Program-made: the position numbers and the translations under genes
The notes under the pieces: model-generated
Database searches by the model: none
Seen by the model: the letters and a program-made list of their open reading frames with translations, nothing else
Told to the model about the DNA's origin: nothing
DNA from: Fasciolopsis buskii
Taxonomy: Eukaryota > Platyhelminthes > Trematoda > Plagiorchiida > Fasciolidae
Assembly: GCA_008360955.1 (NCBI GenBank)
Contig: LUCM01000091.1
Location: forward strand, 124,892-188,891
Length of the DNA: 64,000 bases
Direction: 5' to 3'
Shown here: positions 34,951 to 48,093 of the stretch, piece by piece
Layout of the letters: each line of letters opens with the position of its first letter
How positions within the stretch are numbered: the first letter of the stretch is position 1

Positions 34951-37900
34951 GGCATTAAAGTACGCCCCAAATAAGTGTAAATTAATAATTTAGTTAGCTG
35001 GTCCAACGTTTTTACATAAGTGCATACTGCATTCCACTGGTCGTTGTTTAAAGCGCCTCCCTGTTGTGCAAAAAATAACAAGGTGTAAACTGCGGTTTAC
35101 GTTGCTGTTTCATACACCGTTCCGTAGCTATGTCTGCCATGATACTCAAGATGGTCCGCACCACAGGCACTCGTGGCGTGGTTGTTACATTCTTGTCTTA
35201 TATTCGTCCCTTTTGATCCCCCAGGAAACACGGGTTGGTGAAAACTGGTAAACTCTCGGGGGAGGAAACAGACCAAAAGAGACTAAACTTGATATTGATG
35301 GCACAGAATATGTTCAGTGAAAACGCAGGCAAGAAGCTGGGGTAAAGGACGAGGTATACTTCGACAACAGCACCAACGGAACAACTCCGTTGGATGAATC
35401 TCGGGACTGAAGGAAGATATGCATGCCATGACAAAGAGACACCTGGAAGTTGCCTGTTGGTAAGCAACATCCAGCGGCACTCTAACTTCTTTCTTACAGT
35501 CATTAAGACAAGGCCTGCAGAAGCATGGTCCGATTGGCCCAAAACTGCCCTTACTGCCGTCAAAAGAATGAGCAGTCGCTAATAAAGTCCTGGGATCCTG
35601 CCTGGGAGAAACCAAAGGGGCCTTGAACAACGCTCTACTAGTACCGATGTCCTCTGACGCAAAGGATCAAACAGTGTGTTTTGCCATATTGGCAGAGATG
35701 GGTTGCCTGTGGTTGATGGCACTGAAGGTGAATGCTCGCGCCATGGAGGCACGCAAACCGTCTTTTGTACACCTAGCTGTTGGGTTCGCGGAATATCCGC
35801 GACTCCTAAGTCAGGTCAGAAATAGTTAAGCAAAAAGTAAAATTTACAAAAGATGACGTGGGCCCGGCAGCCACGGAAACTGCAAACAGAGCCAGCGGCC
35901 CCTGTGAATGGCAGAAGACAGTCATATTGATGGTGAAAATTTGGTTTTAATAGGTTTGCCCGCAAGCCATTCTGTGCACAGACATAAATAGATTGTGGTT
36001 ATTGGAAGGGGCTAACTAGATGCTTGGTTCCCTAGCTATGAGATAGGCAGTCTTGCTGCGGTAGGTCATCCTAAACCCTAGGGAATGGGAGCTTACCGCT
36101 GTATGCCTTGTGAAATCCAGTGTCCCAAAAGCATAGCTCAAAAAGATGAGACTCCGCCGACTGCTATTCTAGGTCACCCGCTACTCGGAGGAATTGTGGC
36201 GGCCGTTCTGATTTTGTTATTGACTAAAACCTCCCCATCTGCGTTCTTCTCTACTTTCTTGACAACGGACGGTATTTGCTGAACCTCCTCGTGACGATAA
36301 TGATTTTTTGGTCGTCGTTTATTTTATGCATGACACATTCACCTTTCTTTGTTCTTGTCATGTGCTCTCTTGCTGAGATTATTTTAAGGACATTTGGTAT
36401 GGCCATGGATGAGCCTTAAATAAGGTAATCTGTTTTTTAAGGTGCACTTACATTTTATGGCTCACGTTGGTCTACAGTGGACATTCGGTTTGTTCACCTC
36501 GTTTTTTGGTTGTCACGCTCGAGAAAATGTTCCTTGGGGTATGTTAAGAATGCAGCTCTCGTATCTGGTTTAACCACAAGTAGAGTTCTTTCTAATTCTT
36601 GCTTTTTATCAAGCGCTCATTTCACATAGACCATTATCACATTTTTTTGACCACCATGGGATGGGTGCTGACTGAGGTTTACTTTCAGAGGCATGATCCC
36701 TGTGCACATGATTTTAACTCACGAAAGTAATGACAGAATCTGCAAAGCAATCTTGTCTTCTACTGGGCTTCGTAGCAAATTGGACTGCGCGTTGTTTTGA
36801 TGATTCGAAGCGCCATCCAGAAATGTGTTAAAAGTTTTCTTGGTTGAATCAGTTGTGTACCACTGACCAATGACACTGTGACCACAACAACATCTGTTTT
36901 TTCTTTAAGCTCGAGATGCAACATTTGAATCACCGACACAAATGTAGCTTTCTTCCGGCTGCAGCTAGCACATGGTTCGTCTGCAGCAAGCACAAATATT
37001 TTTATATAGACCTATTGCAAATAATTCTTTCCCTTTGGCTGCTCCTCAGACTTTGATTTTCGCAATCTGGCTACCATTCAGCAATGGGCGTTTAACACAA
37101 AACGTACTTTGTTTTGGCCAATAGGAAAACTTGTAGCGTTCGGATATCGCGTGCGGACAAATGCGTCCTAAGGTTTTAAAGGTCGCCAAATGCACCTTTT
37201 CTGAGGAGCGAATACACAGGAGGGCACTCCCTAGCCATCCCTTACACGGGTTCCTGGATGCCTTGTGCAAAATGGCATCCTTAACACACGGTTCGGTGTT
37301 CATGGTATGCATGTCATGATGACCTAGGGGAGAGACAGCATAAGCAGGGAGTGTGCGCTGTATGGCGCCATGAAGGTTGATTCCACCCAGTACGTCACAT
37401 CAACCCTAGACTAAATTCCAGAGTGTATTTGGCATCTGTGCTGCTACAGGACAAATAAACTTGCTTTTCAGGACTGGCTGTCAGGCCCAAAAACTCTGCA
37501 AACGCAACTAGCGGCCAAATAGTAGCAGCACACAAGAAGGCGGAGGGTGATTTTGCCAAGTGCCATATGTGCTTACATCTTTTGGCATGATGTGCTGTAT
37601 GGTGGTTGGACTTTATTCTCATGAACATATAAGGTAGCTCATCTGGTTGATAGGGACTCCCACCCAGTCGGCATTTGATTGGATCCTTGCCAACAAATCA
37701 CCTGTCATCGAACAACTCGAGAAGTCACCAGCCTCGGGACCGGGAGATCACTGGGTCACGATATTTAATTTGGCACACATGACTGTACTGGCGCAAACAG
37801 AGCAAACCAAAAAGTGGAAAGTGAACAGAGAAAATGTTTAGGGTATGAGAGGTTTCGTAGTCAACGTTCCGCAGCACTTTTCTTTATAGGCTGTTCAGTC

Positions 37901-38140
37901 TTACGAGCGGGCAGAGTAACTCTAACGGAAGCGATGCACCTGTTTGTGCCTCGTTTACCTATGGTAATCTTTAATAAAGGCCGAAAAAGCGCAGCCGCGC
38001 ACAAAAATTGGGAATGCGGAGCTCAATGGGACCGCTATCAGATGTCACAGTCGGCAGGACCGTAATGAACAAATCTCCGTGAGGCAGTTGCGGAGCAATT
38101 AGCGTGGGAAGGACAATGCTGATTACCAGAAGCTCCTCCT
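34951..38140. other. Unassigned block, possibly retroelement or host remnants
   Basis: By position this should hold the BEL integrase and 3' terminal repeat, but I recognised no integrase block. Frames of 60-120 codons occur on both strands. The minus-strand frame at 37046-37312 and the one at 36760-36993 read smoothly but match nothing I know. A different repeat may be inserted here. I assign no function. Confidence 0.35.
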
Positions 38141-38149
38141 AAAATTTCT

Positions 38150-38640
38150 TTAATCATGCCGTGTAAATTTTCGGAGACCGCTCGTCCAAATTTTCACTCC
38201 GAACGCAGGGAGCCGAGCTCATGCGGCTGAGGATATGCAAAATAAACTTATGGAATCCCCCAGGATTCGACAAATCCTCCTCAATTATGCTTCAACAGTG
38301 CACCGATCAACTGGTCTACCTGCCGTGTGAGCTGTTCAACCAATCGATGTTTGCAGGCAAAGCTCCCGAGGAATGAACTACCTGCATGACCCGCAGAACA
38401 GGTTTAAGGGACACAGGTCTCGCCAAACAAACCTCAATGGGGCTATGGACTGATAGAGTAAGGCGGTTTACAAAGAAGTTCAGACGAATGTGATCTCACT
38501 AGACTTCCTGAAGACCTAAGACTTGGTTATCAATCCCCGATTTCTGAAAGGATTGCGGGAAGTAAGGCTGAGTCAAGCCCCAGTAATTTATATGCCACAT
38601 TATTTGTGGAATCGTGAATACCAAGTTGGGATGAGTGGGT
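38150..38640 (+). pseudogene. Possible gypsy-type integrase core fragment
   Basis: In shifted frames the block DRSSKFSLRTQGAELMRLRI (about 38.18-38.24 kb) resembles the 'TDQGxxFxSxxFxELCxxL' region of gypsy integrase. About 90 nt later, LNYASTVHRSTGLPAV (38.28-38.33 kb) resembles the 'AYxxSVHxSTGxSPxxL' block. The spacing roughly fits. Following residues do not match, and stops are frequent, so the identification is tentative. It would belong to an element on the plus strand distinct from the minus-strand gypsy copy. Confidence 0.35.
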
Positions 38641-38644
38641 CCTT

Positions 38645-41415
38645 TATCGATCCTTTATCAGCTGAGTAATCCAGTATCCCACATTTGGTCCATGACTCTT
38701 CACCATTTACGGGAACAGTGATCCTCTGTAAGTGGAATCAAATTTCCTAATGCCCGAAGAAATCCTCAGCATCCACTATAATGTTCCGTCTACGCCGCAG
38801 GCAAAGGTACTGCAAGCAGATCCTGACAGACTTTGTTAGTAGCATGTCGTCACTAGTCTCCATTTTAGCGCAGGTAAGTGCTGGGTAATGCGAATGCCTG
38901 GACACCATATCGGTGGGTGCACCCGAGAGAGGAGCGGAGCAGGAAAGAGATCTGGTGTTGACTGTGGCGAACGCCTTGGTGCGGGCGGTCAACTGTAACG
39001 TGCTAGCCCAAAGGGCTATATTGAGAACAAACCATCTCAATCCCAACCTGGGAGGGTTTACTTCTGACTTGCTCCCAAAGCACTTCTGTACCTTAATCAA
39101 TCCGCATTTGGGATAAACATCCGGAATTGTCCGGCGATTCCAAGTACGGAGAGAAATGTAATTTATATAGTCCACCGGAGGGCCACAAAGCTTGCACACA
39201 CCCTTAGGAACTCAGCTCACCCCGAGGGATTCTTAGTTTGAATTTCCATAGCATCGGTAGCAAGTAGTCAGTAAGGTAAGATGGTCTCCTAAGGCATATC
39301 CTACCAATTCAGCATAACAGACACTTCTCCAGACTAATTTCCATATCAACACTGTGTAGTCGCTGGGGGATAATCTTACTTCGTCAGGGTGAATCGACCG
39401 TGCAAATCATTAGCCGAGAGAGCGTTGCAGGCAGGAAGAATAAAACATTAAATAGATAACTAGATTGGCAAGCAGCTGCGCAGTATCCAGATGACCATTT
39501 GGTTGTGTGTGCCTGTGGGTCATACACGAATACGAAACACTCAACGGCAACCTTAACCTAGTATCGCTCGCTGAAGAGTTGCAGGTTGATAAAAGATATC
39601 CTACATGCCCAACGGCCGGCAAATTACGTCGCACATCGCTGTCCCAAACCTCAGAACTGGGAGACTACAGGGTGTCTCCCAAACTCAGTGTTCCCAAAAT
39701 CATCTACGGGTTCTACAGTTGAGCCCTCAGGCAAGAAACCAGTGGATGCAAAGCAGTGTTGCTAGTTAACAATATACCATAAATTTCGCCTTTATCATTC
39801 TGTATCACGTTTAATTATAGCTGTTTACCAGTCCCTTTGTACATCCCTCCCCTGTCCAGAATAAACCGCCGGAACCTTGTGAAAGGCCAACGTCGCCGAC
39901 TTTAACATTTACGACCACATAACCCACCGCCACCCGTATGTCCTTCATATCATTTTCCTTACCATTCGCGCTTATAGAATCCAAATGAATTTTCTTCCGT
40001 ATATTGTCAGAGTGAGCATTTATCTTATGTTAGTCCATCTTACTCCAAGTCCCCAACATGACCTGCCGGTTCCAGCTCTTTTTTCTCCGCCATAAGCACT
40101 TGATCAGTAATAGTTCTCGCTTTCTTTAGTCACAAGGTGATGTTTCCCTTTCACACAAAGTTGTCCTTCCTCATTGTTCTTGACAGTTTGAATTATCTAA
40201 TAAAGCCCCCGTTCATTGTGCACGCTATTTGATTACAACCATCACTCAGTTCGATTGTTAAATTTTCTGTAGGATGTCCACCTAGATCTCAGCCGCAAAT
40301 AAGTCCAGCTGTGGTCCGTTTCTCGGCCAAAGTTAGCACTTTGCATCGAGTTTCGTATTCTCTGATCCATGTCACTACGCTTTGATGCATGTAAACAAAC
40401 TGTGCCCTTGTCTGTGCTGTCGTTTAATGTGATGCATTTATCTTTGATGCCTTTTGAATAGCTAATAACTTTGTCTCATACGTAAGCGGTGTGCAGTCAT
40501 GCTTTCGTCCCGTGCTCAGTCGGTTAATTCCAGTGTTATCCTACCGGCGTTTGGTTATGCTGTTCATGAGTGCTTGTCGTTACCTTTTGATCGTGTCTCT
40601 GCGCATGCCTCAAGAGAATCGAGAATAACATTTATCATTACTATTAAGAGTGATTACCTTGTTTTGTGACAGGGATGAGGCGTCCGCTTGCACAACTTCC
40701 CTACCTACCGTGAAGACCTTTTTCTCACCAACGACTGATGGTCGCCGGCAGTAAACGGCTTTGGGGTAGAATGACAGTAGCACCATGCTCGCCTGGAAAG
40801 ACCTCCTCGGAAGACAAGGCCACCAAACCCATGGCCCCCCAACAGCTGCCGATCAATCCAATTGAATTATTGTCCTCTGGCAGCCATGGCATCTCTTCCA
40901 CAGGGTTACCCACGCGGAATACATGAAATGCAAAATAGGAAAATAAAGAAAGGATAAAGTGATGGAAGGAAGAAAAACCTGAGTAAACCACTGCTGAAAT
41001 AAACTCTCAGTTTGCTTCAGAGTTACATCTCACCGGACGGTCCAGGGAATAATTAATGGAAGGGGGCCGGTCGCTGAAAAGAAAAGCTCGCAAAAAGAAC
41101 GGATTAAAAATATCACATTAGAATTAAAGTAGCGGGTGTAACTGTTGATGAGAGCCCTTGAAGACGAAGGACGGAGATAGGCAATGGCCTTTGAAAATGC
41201 CTCTCACTAAACGGAGGAAAGATAGAAGACATTCAGTGAAGCTTTATTAAACTAAAGAGCAAGGAGAGAAAAACCAAAAAGAAGTGCAAACTACAGTTAG
41301 TAAAGAGGAAGACAAAAAGAAAAAGGACGACAAAAACTACCGAGGACTGTGACCAACGTAGGCATGAACAGATCAACACTGATCAAATCAACATGCGACA
41401 TTTATAGAGGCAAGA
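38645..41415. other. No recognisable gene
   Basis: A 150-codon minus-strand frame (38747-39199) overlaps open plus-strand sequence, and neither shows a known domain. The stretch 39.75-40.7 kb is pyrimidine-rich without open frames of note. The stretch 40.95-41.35 kb is A/G-rich and may be the 5' flank of the following LINE. Confidence 0.4.
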
Positions 41416-41419
41416 ACAA

Positions 41420-42860
41420 GAAATGTGTTCGCAGGCTTTCAACTCTTACTGCAGCACCACCTCGGGCGCCGGCTTAACCTCACCCCATTTGACCTTCCAC
41501 CCTACTTCACTGCTTTTTGCTTTGCCATATACGACAGCCGACACGAGCGCAGTCTTAAAAGACATCCACTTCCAAAAACATTACTGCATCACGGGAATGA
41601 TCATCCTCGCTCTTGCATTTTCAAAGAGCTCTGGCTTTAGCCCTTCCATTTAATCATTCCTCTCAGTCGTGCGCTGACGGTGGCACCTACTCTTCCAAGC
41701 GAAAAAGTAGTACGATGCAGTCTACAAAAGGGCTAACAGACATATCCCGTAACTACAGATCAATCAATTTTAACGGCAAGCTCATCAAAATATTTGACCA
41801 AATACTCAAGCAACCCACCCTTTTGCGACTGCAAAGAAATGAGGCTTGGTTTCTTCCCAGATAGGTTTTTAATCTTTAACACTTTGACCCTCACGGATAG
41901 CCCCACCAATGCCTAAGACATCAAATGGATTCTAAGCGCCATATTTATAGATTCTGCCATCGCCTTTGACAGAGTTGTCCAAGCTCTACTACAGTGTAAA
42001 CTAGCTGTATATGGTATCGCAGGCCATCTACTAGGTTTACTGGGTAGCTTTCTTACTGATTACTTTGTCGTCATATGGATAGGGCCGTCATTAAGCCTTC
42101 TCTAATCACCTGTTGCCTCTCACAATTTCCATAAATCGGACCCACACTGCATCTAGCCTACATCATCAACCTCCGTCTCTCCTTATCGTAAGGCTACTTG
42201 ATGTATACAGATGTGAATGTATTGCTACAAATAGATGTTTTCCCAAACAGGCTTTTAATAAGTCCATGCACTGGCCTATTAACCGAAAACTTCCTAAATA
42301 CGATGACGAAGGTGCCGGTGCCACCGGGTAAGATGAAAACCGCTCATTCTTTATCACCATAAGCGTTACTCAACCCAGAGTAGACCTCCGCAAAGTGTTA
42401 GGAATCAGCCAGGACAGATGCCCATCACTTCTCTATCAGCAGCAAATCTCAGTTGAAACAAACATGATTCGTCGGTCGCAAAAAAGGTCTCAAAGGAAGA
42501 CCTCTTGGCATATATCTCACGCATGCGGGTACGCTGCCGGGCACGGTGGCCCAAGGACGCAATGAAGAATATCATGGACCGGCAATTCTTAGACCGGGTA
42601 AAGAGAGCTGCCAGAAAAACATCACGATGTCTATTCCATCCTCATGCTCATCTCAACTAAGTAAGCCTGAATAAATCCTCTGCGCATCAAGGGTGATATT
42701 TTCGACTATTCAACGCGTGTGCATCAGGTTATTTGAGAAAATGTTTTGCCATCGCCCCGCACTGCCATTGCAGGCAAACACTTCAGTCGGGAAGTAATTT
42801 TTCTCTGGAACGCCATTTCCGAAATAGATAGCGATTAACAGAGCAAGGGTAACTTACGAA
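41420..42860 (+). mobile_element. CR1/SR1-like LINE fragment (reverse transcriptase part)
   Basis: In the plus sense the order is: NYRSINFNGKLIKIFDQILK (41.75-41.81 kb), equivalent to the 'NYRPISLTSxxCKxxExIL' block; DSAIAFDRVVQALLQCKLAV then YGIAGHLLGLLGSFLTDYF (41.95-42.07 kb), the 'DFxKAFDxVxHxxLxxKLxxYGI' block. The first aspartate is kept (DSAIAFD). The downstream YxDD region is not recognisable. Stops and frameshifts show it is dead. It is a separate copy from the LINE at 43.8 kb, since the same domain is found again there. Confidence 0.75.
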
Positions 42861-42864
42861 GCCA

Positions 42865-43520
42865 TCTTGCTACTCGCTTAGACCTCATTCTTCCGTCGTT
42901 TACTACAGCCGATATCTTTTATATTCCGCAGGGTCCAGAAGCGCGAGGAGGAGAGTTCTGCAGCAAAGCCGACTCCATGAGTGATCCGCCATTCTGAGCG
43001 GCAGCAGCCACGAAAATGTAATTGGAATTACTATACGATTGAAAACAAAAGAAACTGCGGAAACAAGCGAAATAACCTAGGCATTTGGTTAGACAAAACT
43101 TCTAGAAACTAACGGAAGCCACAAAATGACCTGTAGGTTACTAGATCAACCGACATTTTTTCACCTGCTGCTTTTTGACGAAAGTTTCCCTAAATTTTTC
43201 CAAGCGGTTCATCAACACAATTTTTATTTTCAATATTCAATTATTTATGGAGTGTAACTTACCGCTTCACCAAATTTTGCTTTCAGTTTGTCAGTGATTT
43301 ATGTCCGGTTTAAGAGTGCCACGAGTATTTCATCTTACCGTTAAACTGTGCTGCATCCGTTTTAGATAAATGTATTTGTACCGAACTCAGTACATGCTTC
43401 TTGTGTGTTGCCTATGTCCGTCTGAACTCTACGGAAAGGGCGTCACCAGCGGCATTGTTTGCGACGTGTACTAGCGATAGACAAACGTAAAGTGCTCCGG
43501 TATAACAACGGAGCATTCAG
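42865..43520. other. No recognisable gene
   Basis: A spacer between two LINE copies. No domain seen; it may hold the decayed 3' end of the first copy and the 5' end of the second. Confidence 0.35.
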
Positions 43521-43759
43521 GTGTTTATCGATAAAATGGATGGATGAAGCGGATCTGTCCAAGATGCAAGACCGCAGCAGGCAGGCACACGTCATGGCCA
43601 ACTTCGGCGATACCCCGACTTAACTTAGATCGTCCAGCAGGAAAAAACGCCATGGATCTGAATAAAGGAGAGTGGAAGCTTACCTACTCGAAGATGATCC
43701 AAATTCCGGAAAGAAAAAGCGACAAGTCCACAAAAAATGATGAGTCAACATTAAAATAA

Positions 43760-43935
43760 CGTGAATGTTTGAAGGAACGAAGGTCGACGACGAAGCGATG
43801 GAAATCATAAAAACGACAAACATTAAAGTCAGTGGTAGAATTGGAGTTCGGATCCTGGAAGGAAAAGCGAAAAATCCAGAAAGTCAGTCATTTGAATTGA
43901 GAAGAGCTCACAGGCTAGCTAAGGCCAGACACTGA
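43760..43935 (+). pseudogene. LINE ORF1-like C-terminal fragment
   Basis: DDEAMEIIKTTNIKVSGRI (about 43.79-43.84 kb) is followed by charged sequence with FELRRAHRLAKARH. This fits the RRM-like or C-terminal part of CR1-type ORF1 proteins that precedes ORF2. The identification is by general resemblance and position just upstream of the endonuclease. Confidence 0.4.
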
Positions 43936-44269
43936 AACCTGTTAATTAGAAAACCTGCGAAACCTCACATGAATAAACCTAATTCATATAGCAGTATGCC
44001 ATCAATAACCTTCAAAGTTGCCCGTATCGAATTCTTCATCGTCCCATCCCATACTCAATCAAAAATGGCCTCCAACTATTCGCCGTCTCTGCACAAATTA
44101 CCAACCCCTGAAAATTCTAAATTTTCCTTACGATACTACCTCCAAGCCCAGCACGTCAACTGTAAATCCACCGCCTAATCCTTGCTGTACTTCGGTTCAC
44201 TAGGCCCCACCCCGACTGTTGGCTTCCTTACTAAACCATTTAGCATTGACTGCACATCCAAAGTGTCTC

Positions 44270-45090
44270 CGATTCTGCTTATTGCGCGATCTCTCCTAAG
44301 TATAATTAGCACCCGGAGACGTTTTGTACAAAATCACCCTTATGACACCATTCTAGTCACTGAAACGTAGTTGACGGGACATACATCCTTAAACCAAATA
44401 TTTCTGAGTGGTTACAAATCCTTCCAAACTCACCGAACTAACCAGCGTTCAGGCCGTTTCCTGGCTTACGGTAAGCGTGAATTCCCCGTTTCACTCCTCA
44501 GACACCCAGTGTTAAACTTTTCGCCGGACACTTTGTGGCTCTCTGGTGTATGTTGGATTTATTTACCGACCGCCGCCATCAAACAACTTTGAGCTACCTC
44601 AACCCATCAAGACGTTTTAGTACATTGCATCTATCCATGGGGAGGCGAAATTTATATTAGAAGACTTTATTGCACCTAAGATCTGCTGGTCCACCGAGAC
44701 TGTCCCTTCGAAGTTCTTTAACTTTTTTCGTGAAACCCACGTAGGGGAATGGACGCGGCATGTCGGAAACCTCCCACCAGAGGAAATACTATCCTTGAAC
44801 CCGTATGAATCCACGATCTCCCTAATATTGACGCCTCCGTGATAGGTAACTTTCCGGGTGGCGACCACAAGATGGTCCCCTGCTTTCTTCATATCCGCCC
44901 CAGACCCCCAACGTCTGCAGCCACTACCCAGTCCGGGAGTGTCTCTTAAAGATTAGCAAACTTGGCTGGTATGACTGCCGCTCTACGGGGCCTTGAATTG
45001 TCTAACTGTTTCCTTTCATCTGGCTCCCAAGAAGCTGCCGACATCTTATAAGCAAACACAACCGATTATTCGCAACCACACTCCTCACAC
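44270..45090 (+). pseudogene. LINE endonuclease region
   Basis: The frames give IARSLLSIISTRRRF and VTETWLT-like sequence (DTILVTET then a stop where tryptophan is expected, at 44368-44370). SGYKSFQTHRTNQRSGRFLA follows, then VSLLRHPVLNFSPDTLWLSG. These match the endonuclease order 'N-ARSL...', 'ETWL', 'GY..FR.DR....GGG', with the glycine run lost. Further on, PTRGNTILEPV and VIGNFPGGDHKMVPCFLHIR correspond to the 'PTRGNNxLDLxF' and 'GxSDHxxV' blocks. The catalytic Ser-Asp-His is present as Gly-Asp-His. Confidence 0.8.
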
Positions 45091-45639
45091 AGCTCAACCG
45101 TGGCCATTGCAAATAAGCAAATTCTGCGGATATATGAAAAAAGTTTCCTCAATTGCGGAATACCTACACGCAAACCTTATACATCTCCATATTACTGAGG
45201 ATAAATCGACTTCATAAGGACCTGCTTGCTGCATCCGAGGGCCAACTTGGTAAGCAGGGGAAAACTAATCATTGGCAATCGAATCCCGGTCCGCATGTTA
45301 CCAAACTTCCGCGGTCCCTCGTTGTTCGCAGTAAATATTGCACCTCTATGTACCTCACACACAAAAGCCAGCAGCTGGAGGGTCCGAAGGAAATTGCCGA
45401 GGCTTTTTAACTCATAAGTCTCCTTCGCCACCGTGACCGACATCGCCACCAACTTACCAACCTTCCCTGGGCTGGCAGACCAAACACTTCCGTCCATCGT
45501 ATTTAATAAAGAGTAAATAGAGAGCATTTGCTGTCATCAAATCATGTTACCGACCTGGATCAGACACTGTCCCCCTGCCCTATTCTGCTCCGGCAAACCC
45601 AATGTTGCACTGCTTTTATTAGACCTGTTTACTACTTCT

Positions 45640-46850
45640 ATGTCAACTGGGGTGTTTCCCATTCAGTGCAAATTCTCCGCAATTGTTTCTGTCCACAAAA
45701 ATGGACCACTGTTCAACCCATAAAGCCACTGTCCAATAAGCCAAACACCCATTCTGGACAGACTCATGGAGTGAATTGTCAAGGACGACCCAATAGAGGA
45801 TCTCGCGAAAAGCTACTTCTGTGGTGAATTCCAACGTGGTTTTCTTAAGCGCACATCGTGTGCCTCATGCTACTTGCTTTTTGATCTGGTCACTCTAAAG
45901 AAGTCAGTATCAACGGAACCCCATACTAACCCCAGCCAATCAATAGTGGTGCAATACAAGGTAGTGTCCTTGGCCCTTTACAATTTCTGGTCTCCGTGAA
46001 CGACATCTTTCGAGCAATATGTCACTGCACACTTTTCCTATTCGCTGACAAAACCAATGTAGTCTATTTCTTCCAGCTATCTTCTTTACTCCAAACCATG
46101 GAAAGCATCACGGAGAATTCAAACTCACTAGACGAGTGGTGTGAGTAATGGGCGATGCAACTAAAAGCGCTGTTTTTGCTTAAAAATATCACGATCCCCC
46201 GGGATAGGCTCTTTGTAACGGGCCTCCCAATACTACCCACTCAGTGTGTAAAAGTTCTAGGCTTACAATACTTTCCGTTCAACTTGTACGGGCAAGCTAC
46301 TTGCTAAATCGCAAGCACATACAGGACTAATGGCCTCATTGTTAAACCCCTCCGCACTCTTAGATGTAGGCTGATGCTATACAAATAACAATGTAGACCG
46401 CAACTGGAGTACCGCCCGATGATTTTCTCGAACATGCTCAGAGTTGATCGAGTTGCAAAAAAAAGTACGACGGGCTTTCACAACGAAATCCTTTGCCTTG
46501 GTTACAGAGAACGATGTGACCTACTACAGCTTGACCCCCTTTGGTTACGTCGTGTCAAACTTAGCCTAATATTCCTTTTCAAGCTATTAAGGTTGCAAGC
46601 ACACACGGCTGAAAACTCCATTCGATTCGCTAATGAGTGGTCTTGTCCTCTCAGGAATCGACCGTTTTCCCTTCGAACACCACATTTCAATGTGTCTTTT
46701 TGGCCAAAGTTCTGGACAATTTTTTGCTCTACGTAGTAGGATGGATTACCGGACCATGTCCTGTTGTTTAAGAGTCAAACACAGTTTACGACTTTGTTGT
46801 CCAAATTTCTCACCGTATCTTCATTTGTTAGCTTAACTAGGGCCTATATC
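45640..46850 (+). pseudogene. LINE reverse transcriptase region, catalytic aspartate lost
   Basis: The blocks in order are: PISQTPILDRLME (about 45.73 kb), the 'YRPISLTxxxxKxxE' block; a hydrophobic 'GFLKxTSC' block (about 45.84); and FLFADKTNVVYF (about 46.04). In the last, the catalytic FADD is FADK, so the second aspartate is missing. The late blocks ENDVTYYSLTPFGYVVSNLA and SYSFSSY-like sequence in one frame, and ERCDLLQLDPLWLRRVKLSL then IFLFKLLRLQAHTAENSIRF in another, lie at 46.5-46.63 kb and are typical of the CR1 ORF2 C-terminal part. Stops and shifts are frequent. Confidence 0.82.
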
Positions 46851-46889
46851 AGTCTAGACCAAGCTTTCGAAGGCCACCTAGACGTTTAG

Positions 46890-47480
46890 CTCAACTCCTA
46901 TTAGGTGCCCAAAAGCTGTGCCACCTTATACCGGTTTCCTTCTCAACACCATTGACATCAGCAACTTAGCCGTCCTGCAGGCCAACGTCGGATAAAATCT
47001 ACATTCAAATTACTCAGAGACGCTTCACCGAGCTAGTGATATATTGGTCGATGAATCTGAATTACAAGGAACGCTGTCTAGCCCTCAAACTTGAGCCACT
47101 TTAGCTACGGCGACTGAAAATTAACCTGACATTTCTGCATAACCTGGTAAAGAGGCGCTCTTTCTTCACCGACCCACCTATATTCTCCTCTGCCACCCCT
47201 TACCCTCTCCGCCATAGGTCCCTACCCACCCATAGAGAAATCACGAAATCTTTAACTTCGCATTTCTTTCTTGCCGTTTATGCCAAGCTTTGGAACGAAC
47301 TTCCCATCAGCATCTGGTGCATACGCAACGAATCCGGTGTTAAGGCTGCCTTAAATGCCTACCTAACTGTCGCCCAAATCCTTAAACTGACCAACACCCA
47401 TATATCGGAAAAGCGTATCTTTGAGTCAGTCATCGATTTCTAAATACACATCCCATCCCCCCTTCCAATTGGCCCCTGAT
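46890..47480 (+). pseudogene. LINE ORF2 C-terminal end
   Basis: A frame around 47.29-47.40 kb contains LWNELPISIWCIRNESGVKA then ALNAYLTVAQILKLTN. This is the 'LWNxLPxxIRxxxSxxxFKxxLxxYL' block that ends CR1-like ORF2 proteins. A similar C-terminal arginine-rich block also occurs at 46.62-46.74 kb (RTPHFNVSFWPKFWTIF). Two end-like blocks may mean that two LINE tails are joined here. Confidence 0.65.
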
Positions 47481-48093
47481 TTCCATAACAATCCCATCTG
47501 ATGGCACAAGAGAACCTAATATGTCAGTGTGATATGGACAACACCGAATATTAACCCTCACTGAATAGCGTTAAACATTTTAAGGGGGGATCCACCAGTG
47601 GCACACCGCTGTGCCCCAAAATGACAGACATGCAATGCGATGGATATGTCTCCCCGCTTTCCCATTCACCTCCATACTTCTCGGCCCTTTTTTCACCTAT
47701 TTACATTTTCTCTGCTACTCACCTTAACCCCTCAGCTGAAACACTCTCCAGCCTGCCGTTTCCTCTGTTTTTCACTGTTTAGGAATATATCATTATTGTC
47801 ATTAAATAAATCAACAGAAATAGACTAAGCTATGCCGTTATCCGACGATGTCATAGAAGTATACTTCTATCCTCAACACAGCAGTCTCCATAATTCTCCA
47901 TTTACAGTTCCCTTCTCTGTGATTGGCCAGCAGCTCACAGCATGCTGACCATGACAACTGTCGAAAAATCTACAGTAGTAATCCAAAGTAGTTATCAACT
48001 TCTTCCAGCTGAATTACTCCACGTCATAATGGAGACGTGATCTCAGTACTGCCCTGGTCACCTTACCAAATAAGTTCTTTATTACTAACCACC

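Larger units (their letters stand above)
43540..47650 (+). mobile_element. Nearly full-length CR1/SR1-like LINE, inactive
   Basis: About 4.1 kb in one orientation carries an ORF1 C-terminus, an apurinic-type endonuclease and a reverse transcriptase, with a 3' region matching the end of CR1-type ORF2. Many frameshifts and stops break it. No poly(A) or microsatellite tail was obvious at about 47.5-47.65 kb. It lies downstream of and parallel to another LINE fragment. The order and blocks fit flatworm SR1/Perere-type CR1 elements; this name is from memory of the family. Confidence 0.85.

Noticed and set aside
35198..35630. Overlapping minus-strand frames of 115-121 codons
   Set aside because: Two overlapping frames in different phases plus an open plus-strand frame, with no recognisable domain.
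38747..39199. 150-codon minus-strand frame
   Set aside because: The complementary strand is also open, and neither translation shows a domain; not enough to call a gene.
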